Notes under the pieces: model-generated
The model's database searches: none
Seen by the model: only the letters and a program-made list of their open reading frames with translations
Told to the model about the DNA's origin: nothing
Program-made: the position numbers and the translations under genes
In this document: positions 1 through 9,071 of the stretch, in pieces
Position numbering within the stretch: the stretch's first letter is position 1
Layout of the letters: each line of letters begins with the position of its first letter
From: Solimicrobium sp043758755
GTDB lineage: Bacteria; Pseudomonadota; Gammaproteobacteria; Burkholderiales; Burkholderiaceae_D
Assembly (NCBI GenBank): GCA_043758755.1
Contig: JAYVMW010000029.1
Coordinates: forward strand, 23,644 to 87,643
Direction: 5' to 3'
DNA: 64,000 nucleotides

Positions 1-267
1 ACCCTGGAAGACCTGGCGCGCCAGATCAAGGTGTCGCCACGCACCATTGATCGCCATCTCAAAAAAGAAGGATTGGGTTTTCGCGAACTGTCCAACAAGG
101 TTCGCTTCGAGCGCGCCAGCGAAATGCTGTGCCGCGAGGGATTGAGCGTGGCTGAGGTGGCGAATAAACTTGGTTTTTCCGACACCGCCAATTTCAGCCG
201 CGCGTTCCGGCGCGAAATGGGCGTGTCTCCCAGTGAATATCAAAAAGGCACAGCCCTGCCGGGCTAG
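1..267 (+). CDS. AraC/XylS-family regulator, C-terminal part (cut by window edge)
   Basis: The reading frame is open from base 1 and ends in TAG at 265-267, giving the last 88 residues of a DNA-binding protein. It shows the double helix-turn-helix of AraC-type regulators: a first helix pair around SPRTIDRHLKKEG and the family signature in the second, with VAEVANKLGFSDTANFSRAFRREMGVSP. The ligand-binding N-terminus lies outside the window, so the effector is unknown. This type, with the HTH at the C-terminus, often controls neighbouring catabolic genes, so it may regulate the hydrolase and dehydrogenase genes that follow. That is inference from position only. Confidence 0.9.
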   Translation, partial: TLEDLARQIKVSPRTIDRHLKKEGLGFRELSNKVRFERASEMLCREGLSVAEVANKLGFSDTANFSRAFRREMGVSPSEYQKGTALPG

Positions 268-430
268 ACAGGTCTTCGTTAGGCGCTATTAACAACTGAC
301 AGCCGGTATCGCTGCCAACTTCTGGCTTGACTGAACCGAACAATAATATGTCGGGATTAAACATCGTCAGCCCCTGCCTTGCAGGTCATGATCTGTGCCA
401 ACTCCATTTTCTTGGCCAGAACCGAAGACC

Positions 431-1246
431 ATGACTTTTCACAGCAAAATTATTCACGTCAACGGCATCGATATGAATGTCGTCATCGAAGGCCAAGGGC
501 CAGCGGTCCTGTTGTTGCACGGTTTCCCAGATACCCACAATATCTGGCGCTATCAGATACCAGCATTGGTGGCAGCCGGCTATCAGGTCATCGCGCCCGA
601 TTTACGGGGATTCGGTGCAACTGAGATATCAACCAACCTGCGCGATTATCGCATCGACAATTTGGCGCAAGACGTCATAGCGCTGCTGGATGCGCTCGAC
701 ATTCCCAAGGTGCGTATGGTTGCTCATGACTGGGGTGCGGCCATCGGTTGGACTGTTGCCATTCAACATCCGGAACGCGTCGAGCGCTACATCGCCCTCT
801 CGGTTGGACATCTCACCTGCTACGCGACGGGTGGGCTGATGCAAAAAATCAAAGGCTATTACGTCGCTTTGTTTCAGTTGAGGGGATTCGCGGAATGGCT
901 GTATTCATTCAACGACTTCTGGCTGTTAAACAAGTTTGCGCGCAGCCCGCAGGAGATCGCAGGGTGGCGCGCTGAGCTGGGGCGACCTGGACGCCTGACG
1001 GCCGGTATGAACTACTACCGCGCCAACCTTCAATTGCTGTTGCCGACCAACCATGGCGACGTGCACGTGCCAGTGCTTGGCGTGTACAGCACAGCCGATA
1101 TCGCTTTAGTGGAAAACCAGATGGTCCGTTCCGAAAAATATTGCAAGGCCGGTTGGCAATATCGTCGTCTGGAAGGCGTCGGGCACTGGATGACGAGTGA
1201 AGCACCTGAAAAAATCAATCCGATTTTGCTGGAGTATTTTAAATAA
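431..1246 (+). CDS. alpha/beta-hydrolase, epoxide-hydrolase-like
   Basis: This is a 271-residue soluble alpha/beta-hydrolase. The HGFPDTHNIW motif near residue 30 supplies the oxyanion-hole segment, AHDWGAA places the nucleophile Asp at about residue 100, and GHWM near residue 252 supplies the catalytic His. An aspartate nucleophile fits soluble epoxide hydrolases and dehalogenases rather than serine esterases. The ATG at 431 is preferred over a GTG at 395 because the conserved fold begins right after it. It is closely related to the hydrolase at 3124-3954, and the two flank the dehydrogenase gene. The substrate cannot be read from sequence; the neighbourhood suggests a hydrophobic compound. 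Confidence 0.85.
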   Translation: MTFHSKIIHVNGIDMNVVIEGQGPAVLLLHGFPDTHNIWRYQIPALVAAGYQVIAPDLRGFGATEISTNLRDYRIDNLAQDVIALLDALDIPKVRMVAHDWGAAIGWTVAIQHPERVERYIALSVGHLTCYATGGLMQKIKGYYVALFQLRGFAEWLYSFNDFWLLNKFARSPQEIAGWRAELGRPGRLTAGMNYYRANLQLLLPTNHGDVHVPVLGVYSTADIALVENQMVRSEKYCKAGWQYRRLEGVGHWMTSEAPEKINPILLEYFK

Positions 1247-1270
1247 CCATAACGATGAGAGACAAACAAC

Positions 1271-1945
1271 ATGAGTAATCGACAATTCAATATACGCCTC
1301 GGTATTTTTTTCATGGTGCTGTTCGGCCTGTTCTGGCTGTGGCAGTGTCCGGGGATTATCACCGGCAAGCTGACCCACGAGGAAATTGACCACTACCTGT
1401 CGCTGGCGGAAAAGCAGTTGCCTGCGCCGGAACCGTTGAAAAAGGATTCGCTGGCGCGCATACGGGTCTGGGCCGAAGCCGATGATGGCAAACCATTTTA
1501 CATGCTGAACCTGATGCGCTTGCATCCCCAGATCAGCAAATTCCCGGGTTCGGTTGATTTCAAAGGTACCCCACAAGAGGCCAACCAGTTTTACGAAGAT
1601 TCCACCTTTCCGCTCTTGCTGAAAAATGCCGGTAGCGCCATTTATGGCAGTGACGTTCACGGTAAAGCATTAATTAATATCGGTGAAAATCCGGCACTCG
1701 ATGATTGGTCGCGTATGTTGGTGGTGCGCTATCCGAATCGACGCGCATTTCTCCAATTGGTAGGATCGCCTGTCTATGCCAAGACTGCGATGTATAAGTT
1801 CATGGCGCTTGATGTCTTGCTGGTACCGACCGATGGCGATGAAGTGGTGCCTGATCCGCGCGCGATGCTTGGCGTACTGTTGGTGATTCTGTTCCTGGCT
1901 ATCGGCTGGGTTCGGGAACGCCGTGGCAACCTGCGTCAAGCATAA
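1271..1945 (+). CDS. small membrane protein with DUF1330-like central domain
   Basis: This 224-residue protein has one hydrophobic segment near the N-terminus (about residues 9-25) and one near the C-terminus (about 199-214, LGVLLVILFLAIGW). The middle contains FYMLNLMRL and later a VVRYPNRRAFLQLVGSPVY segment. That pattern resembles the DUF1330/ferredoxin-like dimeric barrel family, in which an RYP motif precedes a helix. No catalytic role can be assigned. It starts 25 bases after the hydrolase gene and ends 15 bases before the dehydrogenase gene, so the three probably form one transcript. Confidence 0.7.
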   Translation: MSNRQFNIRLGIFFMVLFGLFWLWQCPGIITGKLTHEEIDHYLSLAEKQLPAPEPLKKDSLARIRVWAEADDGKPFYMLNLMRLHPQISKFPGSVDFKGTPQEANQFYEDSTFPLLLKNAGSAIYGSDVHGKALINIGENPALDDWSRMLVVRYPNRRAFLQLVGSPVYAKTAMYKFMALDVLLVPTDGDEVVPDPRAMLGVLLVILFLAIGWVRERRGNLRQA

Positions 1946-1959
1946 TAGGAGCGTAGAAC

Positions 1960-3117
1960 ATGAAAGCTGTTGTTTGCCAAAACGCCCAACTCGACGTGCG
2001 TGAAATTGCTGACGCTAACCCGCAAAAAGGCCAGGTATTGCTGAAGGTGCTGCGTTGTGGAATATGCGGCTCTGATTTACACATGCGCCATCATTGTGAT
2101 CATATGGGTGACATCATGGTGCGCACTGGTTACCAGAATTTTCCGAAAGCCAGTGACCCAATCGTGTTCGGCCACGAAATCTGCGCTGAAGTGCTCGAAC
2201 ACGGTCCGAATACGCCTAAAAAAATCAGTACCGGTACCCGCGTTTGCGTCTTGCCCGTTATGCGAAAGGGCAATGATATCGATATGGTGGGGTTGTCCCT
2301 TCGCACGCCGGGTGCTTATGCTGAAAGACTGCTGGCAGATCAATCCATGCTGCTGCCGGTGCCAAATGGCATCAGCAGTGACCTGGCAGCGTTGACCGAG
2401 CCGATGGCTGTTGCCCTGCATGCAGTCAATCGCAGCGAAATCAAGAACAAGGAAGTTGCGATTGTGGTTGGTTGCGGGCCGGTTGGATTGGCAGTGATTT
2501 GCATGTTGAAGGCCAAAGGCGTCAAGACCGTGATTGCCAGTGATTTCTCATTGGGGCGGCGCCTCCTTGCGAGCAAAAGCGGTGCTGATGTGGTTGTTAA
2601 TCCTGCCGAAAATTCGCCGTTTTCCAGTTGGAAGCAATACGACTTTCTGGGCGGTCTGCCGGGACTGTTGGAACTGGCTGTCGGTACCCGCGAACAGCTA
2701 GGCAAACTTCCGGTGCCGTGGTGGCACGCCTGGCGCCTGGCAGAAGGACTGGGTTTGAAACCCAAGCGGCCGGTGATCTTCGAATGTGTTGGCTCACCAG
2801 GCGTTTTGCAAAACATCATCGATGGAGCGCCGTTGTTTTCGCGCGTGGTGGTGGTCGGCGTATGTATGCAACTCGACAAAATCGAACCAGCGATGGGCAA
2901 TAACAAGGAACTCGACTTCCGATTCACGATGGGTTACTCGCCATTGGAATATCGCGATACGCTGCACATGATAGCCAACGATCTGGTGAACTGCCAGCAT
3001 CTGATTACCGGTACCGTCGGATTGGATGGCGTGTCGAATGCATTTGACGCGCTGCGCGACCCGGAAACGCATGCCAAGATCCTGATTGATCCGTCCAGCG
3101 CCTCAGTGACACCTTGA
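1960..3117 (+). CDS. zinc-binding alcohol dehydrogenase (MDR superfamily)
   Basis: This 385-residue protein has the medium-chain dehydrogenase layout. The GICGSDLH motif near residue 35 and FGHE near residue 70 give catalytic zinc ligands. A Rossmann segment, VVGCGPVGLAV near residue 170, binds NAD(P). The four-cysteine structural zinc loop typical of classical alcohol dehydrogenases is not evident, and the sequence after residue 210 has an insertion rich in Trp and Leu. An AGGAG site precedes the ATG (TAATAGGAGCGTAGAACATG). It probably oxidises an alcohol made by the adjacent hydrolases, which is inference. It ends six bases before the convergent hydrolase gene. Confidence 0.88.
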   Translation: MKAVVCQNAQLDVREIADANPQKGQVLLKVLRCGICGSDLHMRHHCDHMGDIMVRTGYQNFPKASDPIVFGHEICAEVLEHGPNTPKKISTGTRVCVLPVMRKGNDIDMVGLSLRTPGAYAERLLADQSMLLPVPNGISSDLAALTEPMAVALHAVNRSEIKNKEVAIVVGCGPVGLAVICMLKAKGVKTVIASDFSLGRRLLASKSGADVVVNPAENSPFSSWKQYDFLGGLPGLLELAVGTREQLGKLPVPWWHAWRLAEGLGLKPKRPVIFECVGSPGVLQNIIDGAPLFSRVVVVGVCMQLDKIEPAMGNNKELDFRFTMGYSPLEYRDTLHMIANDLVNCQHLITGTVGLDGVSNAFDALRDPETHAKILIDPSSASVTP

Positions 3118-3123
3118 TCGTAT

Positions 3124-3954
3124 TTACTTGGTGCGCCCAAGATGCTTCAACAGTAACGCATTGAGTGTATCCGGCGCATCCAGTTGCATCCAGTGCGATG
3201 CGCCGTCAATACGCTCATACTGGAAACCGGCATCGCAATATCGACCCGAATCGCGGATTTGTCCTTGTGCCAGGAACGAATCCCGCGAACTCCAGACTCC
3301 GACCACCGGCATCTGTGCGCGGCTTGTTTCGTTGTCTCCAATGCGCCCGCTTAGCATACTCGAAAAATTGGCACGGTAATAGTTGAGACCGGCGGTCAGC
3401 CTGCCTGGTCGTGACAGCTTGTCACGCCAGTGCGCGAACTCAGGCGGGTAATGGGTCATGATCTTGAACAGCAGCCAATTCATTCGTGTTGCCAGCCATT
3501 CGCTCAATCCCCGCATCTGTACAAAGAAGATGTAGTAGCCGCGCAATTTCTGCTCCAGGCCACCGCGGCTGTAGGCCGTCGGATGGCCGACAGAGAGGGT
3601 AATGTACTGGGAAACCCGTTCTGGGTGGCGCAACGCGAAGTGCCAGGCCTGTAACGAGCCCCAGTCATGCGCCACCAATTTGACCTGTTTGATTTGCAGG
3701 GCATCGAGCAATCCGCGCAAATCATCTACCAGGAGCTCCATGCGATAGTCTTGCGGTTCGGATGGCATATCGCTGTCACCACAACCGCGTGTATCCGGCG
3801 CAATGACTTTATAACCCGCCGCAACCAATGCGCTTATCTGGTGCCGCCATATCGAATGATCGTCCGGAAATCCATGCACCAGCAGCACCTCCGGACCTTC
3901 ACCTTCGATGATGACATTCAGACGTACGCCATTGATATCAATTAATTGCCGCAT
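3124..3954 (-). CDS. alpha/beta-hydrolase, epoxide-hydrolase-like (paralogue of 431-1246)
   Basis: This 276-residue hydrolase has HGFPDDHSIW, the nucleophile motif AHDWGS with Asp at about residue 97, and SHWM with the catalytic His near 254. It shares the cap-domain signature RPGRLTAGLNYYRAN with the protein at 431-1246, which marks the two as paralogues. The ATG at 3954 is chosen because homology begins at once (MRQLIDINGVRLN). An upstream in-frame start would run deeper into the transporter gene. Even so, it overlaps the end of the RND gene by 17 bases, so the two are likely translationally coupled and the hydrolase may act on what the transporter moves. Confidence 0.85.
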   Translation of the reverse strand: MRQLIDINGVRLNVIIEGEGPEVLLVHGFPDDHSIWRHQISALVAAGYKVIAPDTRGCGDSDMPSEPQDYRMELLVDDLRGLLDALQIKQVKLVAHDWGSLQAWHFALRHPERVSQYITLSVGHPTAYSRGGLEQKLRGYYIFFVQMRGLSEWLATRMNWLLFKIMTHYPPEFAHWRDKLSRPGRLTAGLNYYRANFSSMLSGRIGDNETSRAQMPVVGVWSSRDSFLAQGQIRDSGRYCDAGFQYERIDGASHWMQLDAPDTLNALLLKHLGRTK

Positions 3955-6352
3955 TAGTTTTTTCCACTCTGTTTTTATCAGGATTGACCAGCAAGGCGGC
4001 AAGGGCCGGAATCATCACGATTGCGCCCACCATGTTCCATAAAAACATGAAGGTCAGCAGCAACCCCATATCCGCCTGAAATTTGATCTCGGAAGCCACC
4101 CAGATCAATACGCCGAGCGACAAGGTCACGCCAGTCAGTGCAACGGCGACGCCGGTGCTGGTCAGGGTGTTGAAATACGCTTCTTTCAGGCAGTAACCAC
4201 GGTTCAGGTAATGCAACAAGCGGTTGTAAATATAGATACCATAATCAACACCGATGCCGATACCGAGAGCAATCACCGGCAAGGTCGCCACTTTGACGCC
4301 GAGGCCGAGTTTGACCATGATCGCTTCGCATAGCGCGGAAGTGATATATAGCGGCAGCATAATGCACAGCATCACACGCCAGGAGCGGAATTCCCAGAGC
4401 ACCAGCAATGCCACCAGTGCGTAGACCAACACTAACATCTCGGGTTCTGCCTGCCTGATCACGATATTGGTGGCGGCTTCAATGCCAGAATTGCCGGCTG
4501 CGAGTGTGAACTGGATCGTATCGGTATTGTTTTGAGCGGCGAATTGCTCGCTGGCCGCAACAATGCGCGACAACGTGTCGGCTTTGTGATCATGCAAAAA
4601 GATCAGAACCGGCAGCATTGAGCAGTCATTGGAAAACAGTTCCGATGGCAGCATGCGATGCGCAGCGTTGGAGACATAACGATTGCGCGACAGCGCCTGC
4701 CAGCGCAAATCGCCACCATTGGTCGCGGAGATGATTTTTTTCATGCCGGTAAACAATGAAGCGGTCGATTCAACACCGTCGACATTCTCCATTTCCCACT
4801 GGAAGCGATCCACCAACAGCGCAACCGGGTAAGAGCCGCATTCATCCTTGGGCGTTTTAACGGTAACGACAAACACGTCAGTGCTGGTTGAATAGTGCGC
4901 GCTGACGTAAGCATTGTCGCGGTTATAGCGTGAATCGGGCCGCAACTCAGGTGCGCCCGGATCAAGATCGCCGATTCTCAGATCAGCCTTGATCATCCAC
5001 GCCGCGCCGAACACCAGCGCTGCCAGCGCCACGGCCACACGGGCATAACGCGGTTCGGCACAGCGCGAAATCCAATGCGCCACCCGATGCCGGCCCTGTT
5101 CGCGGCGTCGCTGGTTAGCCACGCAAGATTCAGTTACGCCAATATAGGACATCAGCACCGGCAGAAGGAACATTTTGGTCAGAATGATGACCGCCACACC
5201 GATACTGGCCGATATCGCCAGTTCCTGGATTACGCCGATCTTGATAACCAGCAGTGTCGAAAAACCGATTGCATCGCACAGCAAGGCCACTGAGCCTGGA
5301 ATAAACAGCTGACGAAAGGTCAGCCGGGCAGTTTCCATGTCGTTCAATCCCGACAGGCGCGCTGCGGCGACGGTATTAATGTTTTGCACCGCATGACTGA
5401 CGCCGATCGCAAAGGTCAGGAACGGCACCAGGATCGAATACGGATCCAGCCCGAATCCAATCAGGTGCACGATGCCCATTTGCCAGACGACTGCCAGACT
5501 ACAGCAGAACAACGTGATCAAAGTACTCTTCCAGCAGCGCGAATAGGCAAACAGGATCAGCGCAGTCAGGATGAACGTGATGGCAAAGAACAATGCCACC
5601 GCTTTTGCGCCATGGATCAGATCGCCGACCACCTTGGCAAATCCAGTGATACGAATCGCCAAACCCGTGTCGTTATTTTCATACCTGGCGCGGATCTTTT
5701 GTTCCAATCTTTCGGAAAGTAAACCATAGTCCAGCTTGGTACCGGTCTGTGGATCACTCTCCAGCAACGGCACCAGGATGATGGACGACTTGCCATCGGC
5801 GGCCACCAGACTGCCGATTTGACCCGAGCGCGCCACATTGTTTTTGACCTGTTCGCGCATATCGTTCGAACCATCAAATCCATCCGGGATGATTGGCCCG
5901 CCGACCATACCCGCCTCAGTGACTTCGACCCAGTTCACATTCGGTGTCCAGAGCGACTTCATGTTTCCACGATCGACACCCGGTATATAGAACACATCGT
6001 CAGTGATTTTTTTCAGCGTATCCAGATATTGTTTGTCGTAGATACTGCCGTGGGTATTTTCGACCACAATGCGCACCACGTTTCCCAGCGGTCGCAATTC
6101 GGCTTCATATTTGAGGTAGTTGGCAATATACGGATGCGATACCGGAACCATCTTTTGGAAGCTCGCGTCGGGGCGCAATTGACTCGCATGCCATAAGAGC
6201 CATATTGATGCCAGCATAAACAGCACCAACACCAGCGGACGGTGTCCGAATAATCGTGGCTCGATGAACCGCTCGACCATGCTGGCGTTGCCGTGCAGTT
6301 CGGCTTCGCCACGGATCTCTTGATTGCTTTCAGTTGAATTGGTCTTTTTCAT
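3938..6352 (-). CDS. RND/MMPL-family inner-membrane transporter
   Basis: This 804-residue protein has the two-fold RND plan. There is one membrane helix near residue 40, a large periplasmic loop, a bundle of helices around 245-420, a second periplasmic loop, and a second bundle around 620-790 containing GIGIGVDYGIYIYNRL. The length and topology fit the MMPL/HpnN-like branch, which moves lipids or other hydrophobic molecules, rather than the drug efflux branch of about 1,000 residues. No membrane-fusion protein lies beside it. Its ATG overlaps the stop of the Ycf48-like gene as ATGA, and its end overlaps the hydrolase gene, so the three form a coupled unit. Direction and substrate are unknown. 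Confidence 0.88.
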   Translation of the reverse strand: MKKTNSTESNQEIRGEAELHGNASMVERFIEPRLFGHRPLVLVLFMLASIWLLWHASQLRPDASFQKMVPVSHPYIANYLKYEAELRPLGNVVRIVVENTHGSIYDKQYLDTLKKITDDVFYIPGVDRGNMKSLWTPNVNWVEVTEAGMVGGPIIPDGFDGSNDMREQVKNNVARSGQIGSLVAADGKSSIILVPLLESDPQTGTKLDYGLLSERLEQKIRARYENNDTGLAIRITGFAKVVGDLIHGAKAVALFFAITFILTALILFAYSRCWKSTLITLFCCSLAVVWQMGIVHLIGFGLDPYSILVPFLTFAIGVSHAVQNINTVAAARLSGLNDMETARLTFRQLFIPGSVALLCDAIGFSTLLVIKIGVIQELAISASIGVAVIILTKMFLLPVLMSYIGVTESCVANQRRREQGRHRVAHWISRCAEPRYARVAVALAALVFGAAWMIKADLRIGDLDPGAPELRPDSRYNRDNAYVSAHYSTSTDVFVVTVKTPKDECGSYPVALLVDRFQWEMENVDGVESTASLFTGMKKIISATNGGDLRWQALSRNRYVSNAAHRMLPSELFSNDCSMLPVLIFLHDHKADTLSRIVAASEQFAAQNNTDTIQFTLAAGNSGIEAATNIVIRQAEPEMLVLVYALVALLVLWEFRSWRVMLCIMLPLYITSALCEAIMVKLGLGVKVATLPVIALGIGIGVDYGIYIYNRLLHYLNRGYCLKEAYFNTLTSTGVAVALTGVTLSLGVLIWVASEIKFQADMGLLLTFMFLWNMVGAIVMIPALAALLVNPDKNRVEKTNAAIN

Positions 6353-7542
6353 GGATGACTCCCTGCAACTGAATCCAACGCAATCTGCCGAACGCCACCG
6401 ATACCGGCCAACGCCAGCACACCGGCCTGACCCTGATTCTGAATCTGATTCTTATCCTTGTCTTTACCTAGATCCTGCAACAGAGCCACACCAGCCACTG
6501 CAGGGCCTTCACCGGCGCGAACCAATTGCAGCTGATTCATGGCAGGGTCGCTGTCCAATACAGCGCCGTCCTGCGCGATCAACCGCACTCCTCCGCCAGG
6601 CAGCGTGTAGCCGCCGATCAGATTTTTCCGTGTTGTACTTGTCAGTTCATGCCAGGTTGTGTTGCGCTCACCGGAGCGGAATGCGTGTCCTGCGAACCCA
6701 TAGGCCAGCAAGGTTTCGCCGGAGGCATCCGGTATGGTCAATACACCGTAAAGCTGCCCCTGGTACCCGGTATCTTTCGTCTGCCAACTCTTCCCCCAGT
6801 CTTTGGATTGGTAGATCTTTCCGGCCTCGCCGGCAATCAACAATTCACCCTCACCATTGCCGACGATCTGGTTGTAGTGCAGTCCGTCTTTGTTTTGCAG
6901 ACGATTGGATATCGACTCCCACTTGTGGCCCGCATCGGTGGTGTGGAAAATCTGCCCGTAAGAACCGACCACCCAACCTTCATTTTCGTTTTTGAACCAG
7001 ACACTCAGCAGTGGCCGTGAAGGGCCAAATTTAAGCGCCGCTTCCACATCTGCCAACGCATTTTCAGCGTCGGTGACGACATCAGGCGCATGCCCTTGTC
7101 GGGCCAGTTCGAGCTGCTGGCTGGCTTGTTGCTGCATCAGGCTGTTGGCCTGGTTGCCGTCGAAGCGGCGCTCCCAGTGCAAACCGTTGTCGTCGCTGGC
7201 CAGCACTGCGCCATCATGCCCTACGGCCCACACATGGCCAGGGGCGGCGCGGGTCAGCGCGACCAGCATGACCGACACCGGTGATTGGGCCTGGGTCCAA
7301 TGTTGTCCCTGATCGTCCGAGTAAACGATGACGCCATGCTCACCGGCCGCTATTAACCGTGAACCCGATGTCAATACCGACAGCATCAGGGCCTTGGGTG
7401 CCTTGGTGGACATGTAGGCTGGCTGGTCCAGTGCGTCGAGCGGAGCGCCCGCCAACACCTCTGAAACGGCCAGTGTCAGTGCAATGGGAACTGCCAGGGC
7501 CATCAGCCGCCGCAAGTTCATTTGAAAAAAATTCGGTTTCAT
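6349..7542 (-). CDS. Ycf48-like beta-propeller protein, exported
   Basis: The protein has a signal peptide (LMALAVPIALTLAVSEVLAG) and then repeated Asp-box motifs of the BNR/Ycf48 type: YSDDQGQHW, ASDDNGLHW, HTTDAGHKW and QSKDWGKSW. These define a beta-propeller related to Ycf48, but in a non-photosynthetic organism it cannot be a photosystem factor. Such proteins commonly sit beside RND transporters and DUF1302/DUF1329 genes, so a role in assembly or periplasmic support of that system is plausible. The ATG at 7542 is used; a TTG two codons upstream (7548) is also in frame. It ends in a 4-base ATGA overlap with the transporter gene. Confidence 0.82.
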   Translation of the reverse strand: MKPNFFQMNLRRLMALAVPIALTLAVSEVLAGAPLDALDQPAYMSTKAPKALMLSVLTSGSRLIAAGEHGVIVYSDDQGQHWTQAQSPVSVMLVALTRAAPGHVWAVGHDGAVLASDDNGLHWERRFDGNQANSLMQQQASQQLELARQGHAPDVVTDAENALADVEAALKFGPSRPLLSVWFKNENEGWVVGSYGQIFHTTDAGHKWESISNRLQNKDGLHYNQIVGNGEGELLIAGEAGKIYQSKDWGKSWQTKDTGYQGQLYGVLTIPDASGETLLAYGFAGHAFRSGERNTTWHELTSTTRKNLIGGYTLPGGGVRLIAQDGAVLDSDPAMNQLQLVRAGEGPAVAGVALLQDLGKDKDKNQIQNQGQAGVLALAGIGGVRQIALDSVAGSHP

Positions 7543-7605
7543 ACTCAAATCATTCTTTCTGTATTCATTACCGCAAACTGAGTGTCTTTTTTAAATTGGG
7601 CTGTG

Positions 7606-7636
7606 TTTTAAAAAAAGCGCCCCTCGTCAGAGGGGC
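7606..7636 (-). terminator. rho-independent terminator after the DUF1302-DUF1329 genes
   Basis: A perfect 7-bp stem GCCCCTC/GAGGGGC with loop GTCA lies at 7619-7636. On the minus strand it is followed by a run of seven T bases (A bases at 7610-7616). It lies 47 bases beyond the DUF1329 stop codon. It therefore separates the DUF1302-DUF1329 transcript from the Ycf48-RND-hydrolase unit, which needs its own promoter between 7543 and 7606 or depends on read-through. Confidence 0.85.
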
Positions 7637-7682
7637 TAAGTGCTACTTGGAATCAATGTTGTTTTAGAGAATCCGAAACGGA

Positions 7683-9047
7683 TCAGTTACTGAGGCGGCG
7701 CAAATTATCGGCCGTGAAGAAGCTTGGTTCAATTTTGAAATTAAAGCGCAGCGGCTTTTCTTCATTGGTCAGACCGTTGACGATGTAGCGACGTGCCTGC
7801 AAATCATACGTGGTTTCGCAAGCCAGCCAGGTAGTTGGCGCGTCATAGTACTGGACCGCGTCGATTTCGTGGACGCGCCATAAATCGCCATGGCCGTCGT
7901 AGGCATCGGTGTGTGCGATCTGCCAGCTATCTTCGTCGATATAGAAGGTGCGTTTGGCATAGATGTGACGCTTGCCCGGCTTTAAGGTTGCTTCTACAAC
8001 CCACACCCGGTGTGGTTCATAGCGCACCATGTCCTGGTTCATATGACCAGGGCGGATCAGATCGGTATATTTGACACTCTTGCTGGTCAATTTGTAGTTG
8101 TTGTAGGCAACGATCATTTCCTTTTTGCCGATCAACTTCCAGTCGTACCGATCCGGTGCACCGTTGAAACCATCGTAGTCATCCTGAGTACGCAGGCCAT
8201 CGCCGCCCATGCCCGGCGCGTCGTAGGAAATTTCCGGTGCACGCAACACGCGGCGCTGACCTGGGTTGTACATCCATGCCTGGCGGGCTTCCTTGACCTG
8301 ATCGATAGGGTCAATCACCAACAGTGACTCACCAGCCATGCTGGACGGCCCGGTCAGCACTGCCAGGAACGAGAACAGGCGGTTAGGCTCGGGATTGGCG
8401 CTGGCCGATGCCAACAAAAAATTTTCGTGCAACGTCACCGGCGTGAACGAACCGTTGGCCATGACCGGAAAGGTGGCAGAGTAACGCTCGAGGCTACCGC
8501 CGCGATAGCGCATCAGGTGATTCCAGATCACTTCGATTCCGGATTTGGGAATCGGGAATGGTACGTTCGAGTGCACCAGATTTTTCACACCATTGCCGCC
8601 TTGGACCAATGTCGCTTTGGCAGCTTCCGATTTGGCGTAATCATAGACGCTTTGTGGAAACGCTGCGGTACGATGGCTCGTATACACATTCATCTTGTAA
8701 TCGGCGAAATGCTTGAACATTTCCATTTGGCCCGGTGTCAGATGCTCCTTATATTGCGCCATGTTAGCCGCTGTCACGGTGTAGAGCGGTTTTTCGGAGG
8801 CAAACGGATCGGCATAACCGGCTTTCGGGTTGAAACCAGCTATCGGTTTGGATAAACCGCCATCCCAGGTCGGGATGGTGCCGTCAGCATTGCCGGCCTT
8901 TTCTGCGCCCATCGGTGTCAAATCCTTGCCAAGCCTGTCCTGCTCGGCACTGGTCAGGTCGGCATGAGCCGGTAATGCAGCGATAGTAAGTAATGCGCTG
9001 GCCAACAAAGCTGCCAGCGGCTTGCAGCGAATTGATACGTTCTTCAT
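7683..9047 (-). CDS. DUF1329 family protein, exported
   Basis: This 454-residue protein has a clear signal peptide (KPLAALLASALLTIAALPAHA) and the DUF1329 pattern. It begins with an LGKDLTPMGAEKAGNADGTIPTWDGG-type segment and ends with a domain resembling lipoprotein-carrier folds (RRTFYIDEDSWQIAHTDAYDGHGDLWRV). The family is often described as LolB-like and is almost always next to DUF1302. The ATG at 9047 is chosen over one at 9068 because AGGAGACC stands five bases upstream. It probably works in the periplasm or at the outer membrane in handling a hydrophobic compound; the exact role is not established. Confidence 0.9.
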   Translation of the reverse strand: MKNVSIRCKPLAALLASALLTIAALPAHADLTSAEQDRLGKDLTPMGAEKAGNADGTIPTWDGGLSKPIAGFNPKAGYADPFASEKPLYTVTAANMAQYKEHLTPGQMEMFKHFADYKMNVYTSHRTAAFPQSVYDYAKSEAAKATLVQGGNGVKNLVHSNVPFPIPKSGIEVIWNHLMRYRGGSLERYSATFPVMANGSFTPVTLHENFLLASASANPEPNRLFSFLAVLTGPSSMAGESLLVIDPIDQVKEARQAWMYNPGQRRVLRAPEISYDAPGMGGDGLRTQDDYDGFNGAPDRYDWKLIGKKEMIVAYNNYKLTSKSVKYTDLIRPGHMNQDMVRYEPHRVWVVEATLKPGKRHIYAKRTFYIDEDSWQIAHTDAYDGHGDLWRVHEIDAVQYYDAPTTWLACETTYDLQARRYIVNGLTNEEKPLRFNFKIEPSFFTADNLRRLSN

Positions 9048-9071
9048 TGATTGGTCTCCTTGTTCCATCTC

